DNA of 64,000 bases from Brevipalpus yothersi (taxonomy: Eukaryota; Arthropoda; Arachnida; Trombidiformes; Tenuipalpidae): the NCBI GenBank assembly GCA_003956705.1, contig QZCP01000048.1, forward strand, positions 1 to 64,000, in the 5' to 3' direction. The notes below the pieces were generated by a model that was not told the DNA's origin, ran no database searches, and was given only the letters and a program-made list of their open reading frames with translations. Shown piece after piece: positions 58,106-64,000 of this stretch (positions within the stretch are counted from its first letter, which is position 1; the number at the start of each line of letters is the position of its first letter). Made by a program: the position numbers and the translations under genes.

Positions 58106-61100
58106 ATGGAGCACAACAGACTGATTGCATACAACTCGGTGTCCTCGAGGTCACCACAGACAATGGAGGACTCAGCGAGCAACAAAAAATTAACTCAATT
58201 CTCAATCGAATCTATTCTTTCCGAGCGAAATTCACCCTCTGTTGGAACATCCACCAAACCTGTAACATTGTTTTCGAATTCTCCATTTCAATCATCATCA
58301 TCATCATCCTCATGTTCTCCATCTTTGCCCTCCTTAACACCTCCATCCACCCCTGTGTCAACTTCACCCTCCTCAAATGGACCGAGCATTTCATTTACTG
58401 AAAAAATCACTCCATCATCGTTGCCCATCGGCATAGCAGTCGCACGGCAACGTAAATCAAAAAAATCATCGTGGCCATTATCTCCTGTTAAACAGGATTC
58501 TGGGAGAAAAACCACCGATTCCGTTCCGCAGCGTTTTCATACCAAGTGTCAACTTGAGGCATCTCATTCACCTCAACCACCCATAAGTCCATTACCAGAA
58601 TCTTTCTACATGGGGACTCTAAATTCTCTGGACACCTTCCATCAGAATCGAATTAAAACTGAAAAGTCTAAAAAAAATGAAGTAGGAACTCCGACAGTTA
58701 CTCTTCCTCCAGATTATAGACTTGCCAGAGATTCCTTAACCGGTCAACTATTCTTACACTTACTTCCATCCAATTGCTCCTATAACCCTTCAACTGTTGG
58801 ATCAATACCCAATGAACCACCATTAAGTATTCAGCCGGTGAATCAAAATGTTGCCTGGTTGCCTTGCAATGTTCCACCTCTTCCATCAAATGGATCATCT
58901 TCATCAGCCATATATCCCGTGTCTACATGTTCTCCGAGTATTGAAGAGGCCTGCTTGAGGCATTCTCATAGCCAACCTGTGTGTAAACACGAAGACTTTT
59001 CACCCTTTCGTACTGAAATAGCCATACAAGCATGTATGTCAGATGAAGAGAGTGATAATCTCATGATTAGTGAGAGTCCTCCTCCCTCTGATAGCAGTGA
59101 TAAAATAACTTCAGCATGTCAAGCAGATATGGATGCAGGGGTGAGAACTGTCAGCGATACTTGTGAAGAAACTCGCGAATTGATAGTTAAAACTATGCTA
59201 GATTCTGACCCGGAAGTACCTTACGATTTCTCTGATATTCATCCCAAAAATGATATCTGGACAGGCTCGTCCACTGTTAAATCAGAAGCTAGTTTTAATC
59301 TTGACTCAGAGTCTCAGTCTGTGCCAACTCTTCCCGTTCGTAGCGAAGAAGTGATCAACTTCATCAATAATCGAGGCTTAGACAGACTTGTCGACAGTAT
59401 CGAGAGTCTAAGCGAATTTGATTGTGATACGAAAGTCAATACAACTCCAGCAATCAACTCCTTCACGAAAAACGTTATCAAAACGCAGCGTAAAACTAAA
59501 ATACCCCATGAATACTCAAAAGAGCGCACATCACAATCTATTCCATGCAATGAAGGCTTGAAACTTTTAAGTGCCTTAGCAGAGCAACGGTCTCTAGAAG
59601 AGAAAACCTCTGCAAAATCTCTGCGAAGGCATTCAGTTGATTGCGAAAAGAGCTTAAATAATGATAATCCTCCTCCTCCTCCTCCTATTCCTCCTATTCC
59701 TCCTCCAATATTACCAACATCCAGCAAAGACCAAAAGAACTCAACAATGCAGAGGCTAGCAAAACGCAGGAATCGTTCCGAGTCTTGCATTTCAGCAATC
59801 AGTGCCTCTGAGGCAAAGAGTTCTCTACCTTCACATTCAACCAATAAGACTGTTGCACCGATCTTGGAGGGGAAAGAGTCTACGGACAAACGAGAGGATC
59901 TTGAGCAACCGGTCAAAAGGAAACGCAAAGATTCGTCAACATCTTCGTTCGACCCATGGATGATCCGTCGAAGTGAGCGAATCTTCTTGCATGAATCGTA
60001 TGCTCAATCTGGTCTACCAATTCCAGATGCGAGACGTGAGCTCTTTGAAAAAACTCCGAGCAGAAAATCAAAAAGTCGTCGTGAAACCTCACCAGCAAGC
60101 GAATTTGAATCGTCACTTGAAAATAATCCTTCTGGTGAGCCTCCTGACTTCAAAGTGACTCTGAAAAATGATGAGCGAGTCTTAGTCAATTTGGATAGTC
60201 TTTTCTATGCTGGTTCTATTAGTTCAATGAAAGAACCTGACAATATGTTTCTTGTTACGTTGGATGGGGTTAAAATTCAGAATCGGCATCACTATAGCAA
60301 AGAAGATCTACTTAAATTGACTTTGAAAGAGGTGAAACCTCAATCATGTGATCAATTACCTCCTGGAACGAGAGTCTGTGCTTTTTGGGCGGGACAGCAG
60401 AAGTGTCTTTATGCAGGCAAAGTGGTCAATAATCCGAGCCCCTATCCGATGGAGGAGGATGTTGTTTTTGTTGAGTTTGATGATGGGGATAAGGGAAGTA
60501 TTTGTATAAGGAATATAAGGTTGCTTCCTAGTGATTTTCCAATACAGAAGGAAGATGATGGGAATTATAAAAAGAGTCGAAGATTGCGTGATAAAGATAA
60601 GTCAGAAATGTCCAAAAATGATAATTCTTTGAGAAAGGCTTCCAAGAAGCAAGAGTCAATTGTTGAAAAAGAGAAAAAATCAAACTCTAGAGAATCTCCT
60701 ACTAAGAATTCTCAACTTCATAAATCGAAAAACTATCGCACAGACCAAAGTAAGCAATTATTAATCAAATCGAAGCAAAATTTGGATGGCTCTAAGAATG
60801 CTGAAAAGCCTCCCAAGAAAAAAACAAAGATTGTTGAAGAAGATACCTCTGATTCGAATGGATTGAACGAAGCCCAATTGGTAAGTTACTCTACTATTCC
60901 CTCAATTTAGCAAAAGTTCTGACTCTAAATTCATTTTTCACAGAATGATGATGATTCTCGTGAATCTAAAAAAAATAAATCGACGAAGAAAACAATGACA
61001 ATTGGGCATCGTCAAAAGTCTCCATCTTCCGAAGTTGATAGAACGATAGAACTGCTACCTGAAAGAGAACTCTGGGAATGGAACGACAAACCTTTCAAAC

Positions 61101-61624
61101 GAGTCAATGGAAAATCCAAGTATAGAAAATTTTATCATCGTGAGATAGTTCGAGGTGATGAAGTTATAAAACTTGGAGATTGTGCTATTTTCATATCAAC
61201 TGGTAGACCCAATCTTCCTTACGTTGGAAGAATTGATTCCATGTGGGAATCTGGCTCAGGGAATATGATCGTTCGAGTGAGATGGTTCTATCATCCTGAA
61301 GAGACGAAGACTCAACCAGATCTTGTCGATCCACAGGTATATTCACCTTTTTCTATACTTCTATACTTCTATGAATCTAATCCTTTCTCTCTATTTTTCT
61401 ATCAGGGAGCTCTTTTTGAGTCTCGTCACTATGATGAGAACGATATTCAGACTATCTCCCACAGATGTTCGGTACTTCGATGGGTGGACTATCAGGTAGA
61501 GATCGCAAAAGAACCAAACACTACAGCTGATCCCACTTTCAGGATATATTATTTTGGTGGTGATTATGATCCTTTGAGCGGTAAGATTCATCTTGCCGCT
61601 GGTGTTCCTCTTCAAAAACCCTGA
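58106..61624 (+). CDS. wge: TNRC18/BAHCC1/winged eye-like BAH-domain chromatin protein
   Basis: Three exons (58106-60880, 60944-61336, 61406-61624) join in phase to 1128 residues. A large disordered region has an eh1-like motif QFSIESILSER near residue 33, Ser runs, Pro-rich PPPPPPIPPIPPP near 520 and several basic patches. Near 690-790 lies a Tudor-like module: DERVLVNLDSLFYAGSI, then GTRVCAFWAGQQKCLYAGKV and FVEFDDGDKGSI. The C-terminal BAH domain (about 980-1115) reads FYHREIVRGDEVIKLGDCAIF, GRIDSMWES, VRVRWFYHPEET, ESRHYDENDIQTISHRCSVL, matching TNRC18, BAHCC1 and Drosophila winged eye. In vertebrates this BAH reads H3K27me3 (BAHCC1) or H3K9me3 (TNRC18) to silence genes. The start is the first ATG of the exon; further upstream coding exons are possible, as family members are much longer. 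Confidence 0.88.
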
Positions 61625-61914
61625 TTATCCTTCCATTCATCCTGGAAAGAGAGACTCATCATGTTTCCCAGCATATCCAATCACTTCAGAAATCTTTGTT
61701 GAGCTATGTCAATCTATCGCCTATTATTCAACATGAACGAGAAAAAACTTCAACAAGCATTATCATGCAAAAAATTTAAAGATATATTTGATTATGCACT
61801 AATATGCGATTTATCGTCTCTTTATTGCACCAAATTTTAATTACCGTTCACTCCATACTTAAAAATTTAGATCTTCTATCCGTTTCAACCCTAGATCCAT
61901 CACTCCTGGTCATT
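61625..61914. other. 3' flank of the BAH gene
   Basis: AT-rich, presumably 3' UTR. No gene seen before module A. Confidence 0.4.
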
Positions 61915-62176
61915 GTTTTTGGATTACTCACTTGATGACTGTTATAATGCAGAAAATCCATTCAAAAGTCGGCCTGTGAATTATTGTTGACTAAAAAAAT
62001 TTGTTAACTCAAATCTCCTTCTCAAATTATTTCTCAGCATTTAGATGCATATAATCAGTAAAGACCCAATATATAGTTTCAAATGCCAAATAATGTAATG
62101 GCATTACCACGGGGGAGATCCATTTAAAATTTGACCAAAAAAGTTGCCAAAAAGTGAAAAGGTGTTAAAAGTGGGA
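61915..62176 (+). repeat. module A, copy 2
   Basis: Same orientation and about 97 percent identical to 1575-1837. Similarity ends at AAAAGTGGG, exactly where the FKRP-like reading frame becomes readable. Confidence 0.8.
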
Positions 62177-62480
62177 AAAAGCTGTGGAGGGTGATTTTCT
62201 GAGAGTTCAATTCAGTGAGATAAATCGCCTTCATGTTGACATTTTTCCGTTTTATTCAGTAGATGGAATGATGACGAAGAGAACTTGGTTCAAAGATCAT
62301 CCACAGGATAAAGAATTTCCAGAATTTTTCGTGAAAAAATTTAAAAAGATTCCTTTTGTGGGGGTTCAAGCGTCAGCACCTAGCAATATCACTCAATTCC
62401 TTGAGTATAAATTTGGCAAAGCAGTCATAGACAATCCTCAATACCCGAACCCTGATGAAATGAAAATAACTGACTTCTGA
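62169..62480 (+). pseudogene. FKRP C-terminal fragment (LicD-family)
   Basis: The frame reads KWEKAVEGDFLRVQFSE, then HVDIFPFYSVDGMMTKRTWF, PQDKEFPEFFVKKFKKIPFVG, and APSNITQFLEYKFGKAVI..PQYPNPDEMKI before TGA. This is the extreme C-terminus of fukutin-related protein, the ribitol-phosphate transferase of alpha-dystroglycan glycosylation. Only the last about 103 residues exist. The upstream LicD catalytic half is absent, a TAA stands just before in frame, and module A sequence abuts directly. The piece itself has no stop or frameshift, so the displacement may be recent. It is flanked by module A on the left and block B on the right. Confidence 0.85.
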
Positions 62481-62509
62481 AATGATGAGAGAGAGAAGGA
62501 GAGGTACTG

Positions 62510-63478
62510 TTAATTAATTTGAGATTATGTTGACCGAATCTCGAGTCGTTGTGAAATTTACTCAACAGTACATCTGTAAGAAGTCTGTTGAGATTTCTGG
62601 CCATAATTTTTCCAGAATATGGTGAGTGCATTTCGCTTGCAGTGTATGTCCTCATTTTAAATGTCTTCAGAGTGTCATCAAGATTGGAATGTAATGTTTT
62701 TACTCGTCTATTTGTTTGGTAATCTTTTTGGGTTTTATTGTTTCTGTAGATCTCTTTTGCTCGATTTGAATCAATGAATAGACATGAGTTACATTAGAAA
62801 GAAAGATGATCTAGAAGACTTCAATCTGGAGACTAAAAAGTATCTGGAGTCGATACGAGATTTTATTGGTGCAAGATGTTTTATAAACGAGGATTATCAT
62901 AGATACTTTCATCATATCAGCAATAGAGCAAAAGCTAAGCTATCTGAAGAGGAGAAAAAGCAAGAAAAAAGGCTCAAAAGAAAAATTGGTCGTGTTAAAT
63001 TGTGTAAATTTTGTGGATGCCGTAAAAGGTCAGTCGTCATAAGTAAAGTAAAGATTCCTCAATTTCAAAAGAGAAAGAAGAAAAAGATGTTTATTACACG
63101 CTGTGGTCTCTGCAAAAGACTAGATATGCCGACAGTTTTTGGTAAACCGTCTGCAGAAATAGATGAAATATGACTCATTGATGGAGATGGCGGGCAGTAA
63201 GCTAACCCTTGGAGGCTATGTCCAAGGGAACTACGTGGAAATCGCTCTCCATCAATTCATTCTTCTATTGGGGTTAAATCAAGAAATATACCTTAACGGT
63301 TGTTATTGGTGAGTAACTTGTACGCTCGAATGCTTGCCTATGAAAAACTGAACCTTCTCAAAGTCTCATAAAAACAATTTCGTGTTCTGATGAGAAAGAC
63401 ACGAAGGTCAGATTGAAGATGGTGAATAGTCTATTGATCGGGTTGATTGGATTCTCATTCAATTGATTGATGTATTGT
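62510..63478 (+). repeat. block B, copy 3 (truncated)
   Basis: Matches copies 1 and 2 from TTAATTTGAGATTATGTTGACCGAATC through the ORF and about 300 bases beyond, then ends abruptly after GATTGATGTATT near 63478. It lacks the first about 100 bases present in copies 1 and 2. Confidence 0.85.
62784..63173 (+). CDS. small Cys-rich (zinc-ribbon-like) protein, block B copy 3
   Basis: Open frame of 129 residues, nearly identical to copy 2; the only replacement is Ser to Arg in CGCRKRSVV. Six other codon differences are silent (Leu, Leu, Glu, Thr, Ala, Cys codons). Both CxxC knuckles are kept. The ratio suggests that the protein has been under selection since the two copies parted, despite sitting in a truncated duplicated block. 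Confidence 0.65.
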   Translation: MSYIRKKDDLEDFNLETKKYLESIRDFIGARCFINEDYHRYFHHISNRAKAKLSEEEKKQEKRLKRKIGRVKLCKFCGCRKRSVVISKVKIPQFQKRKKKKMFITRCGLCKRLDMPTVFGKPSAEIDEI

Positions 63479-64000
63479 TCGTAAGCTCCGCTTTTTAACT
63501 GATTTTTTTATATTAATATATGATCAATATGATTATAATATTGATAGCATATCTCTTCTTTCTTTTAAACTTGCTCTCTAGATTAGATCGTGAAAAAGTG
63601 CTCCTAAAAAGTTTTCACGCTTACGATTTTCACAATGCATAGAGCTTAAGGAATAAGAACGACAGTTGCAAATTCAACTATCAAAATATTGCAAACTTCA
63701 AAACTTTCAATTTCTGATAAAGACCTCGAAAAATACGATATTCCCTACAAACTTTTACCCTCTCCAATCAAAGATTCATTTTAATATCATATTAGCACAC
63801 GCAATAGAACAAAAGTTGCATCAAAATAATTTTGAAATCATGGAAGAAATGAGAAAATACTTCCCCCAAGTTTCTTACATGATATAACATCATGAATAGA
63901 ATTTCTTTTGGACAAGCTCTGTGGATACAGAGTGATGTAACTTTTACATCAGCTGATTCAATGTTCAGCCTGTTGCTGCCCTCTTCCACCCATCCCGATC
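63479..64000. other. right edge, no gene seen
   Basis: AT-rich sequence. Small frames on both strands (63666-63887 plus, 63792-63989 minus) overlap and are not recognisable; they could belong to a gene that continues beyond the window. Confidence 0.35.

Noticed and set aside
57813..58124. His-rich plus-strand frame (CGYHHHHH) as a 5' exon of the BAH gene
   Set aside because: The His run comes from a (CAT)n microsatellite and the frame does not join the main exon by a visible splice.
62169..62480. Initially considered a PUR-domain fragment related to Pur-alpha
   Set aside because: The residues HVDIFPFY, MTKRTW, FLEYKFGKAVI and NPQYPNP match the FKRP C-terminus and not PUR repeats.
1..64000. 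CRISPR arrays, bacterial operons, rRNA or clear tRNA genes
   Set aside because: None seen. The window is a eukaryotic intron-containing region, and no tRNA A/B box pair was convincing by eye.

Overview
This 64 kb window is eukaryotic nuclear DNA. It is AT-rich, has many short GT-AG introns (about 45-150 bp), carries CT/GA and TG microsatellites throughout, and contains no operons. The gene set points to an arthropod-like ecdysozoan: a secreted Thr/Ser-rich protein with a chitin-binding (CBM14) domain, a winged eye/TNRC18/BAHCC1-type BAH protein, a Fasciclin II/NCAM-type adhesion molecule and an IRP1 remnant. A mite or other chelicerate would fit the compact introns, but this is a guess.

Layout. 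1-3.7 kb: the end of an unidentified gene, a long imperfect inverted repeat, and the first copy of a repeated block (module B) with a small Cys-rich ORF. 4.9-7.7 kb: Pur-alpha. 7.7-10.9 kb: no gene seen. 10.9-14.2 kb: a NEK9-like kinase/RCC1 gene. 15.7-18.5 kb: an MFSD1-like transporter whose first coding exon encodes a zinc finger. 19.4-22.7 kb: USO1/p115. 23.6-27.1 kb: a Fasciclin II-like gene. 28.1-29.5 kb (-): adenylate kinase AK3. 30.8-31.7 kb (-): a SCAPER C-terminal remnant. 32.3-35.0 kb (-): a mucin-like peritrophin. 36.7-38.8 kb (-): a one-finger zinc-finger protein with an N-myristoylation-like start. 39.3-41.2 kb (-): a full-length HSP70 pseudogene. 41.5-41.7 kb (-): an aconitase/IRP1 fragment. 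41.9-45.3 kb (-): WDR6. 45.6-47.4 kb (-): part of a KDM3-type gene with no JmjC domain in view. 48.4-48.7 kb: a duplicated AK3 exon. 49.9-50.2 kb: an intronless ERH-like gene. 50.6-52.2 kb: block B copy 2, followed by a rearranged copy of the KDM3 segment. 53.2-56.5 kb: a ZNF341-like gene. 58.1-61.6 kb: the TNRC18/BAHCC1/winged eye-like gene. 61.9-63.5 kb: module A, an FKRP C-terminal fragment, and block B copy 3.

Two layers coexist. About ten intact multi-exon housekeeping or developmental genes have consistent splice phases (Pur-alpha, NEK9, MFSD1, USO1, FasII, AK3, peritrophin, WDR6, ZNF341, TNRC18). Among them lies a patchwork of gene fragments and duplicated modules (HSP70, IRP1, SCAPER, KDM3, AK3 exon, FKRP and the three B blocks), mostly between 28 and 63 kb. 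The most unusual element is the three-copy B block. Its small Cys-rich ORF stays open in all copies, and copies 2 and 3 differ by six synonymous changes and one replacement, so it looks like a protein under selection that travels with a mobile or duplicating segment. All exon calls are hand-made from splice signals and reading phase; nothing was searched against a database.
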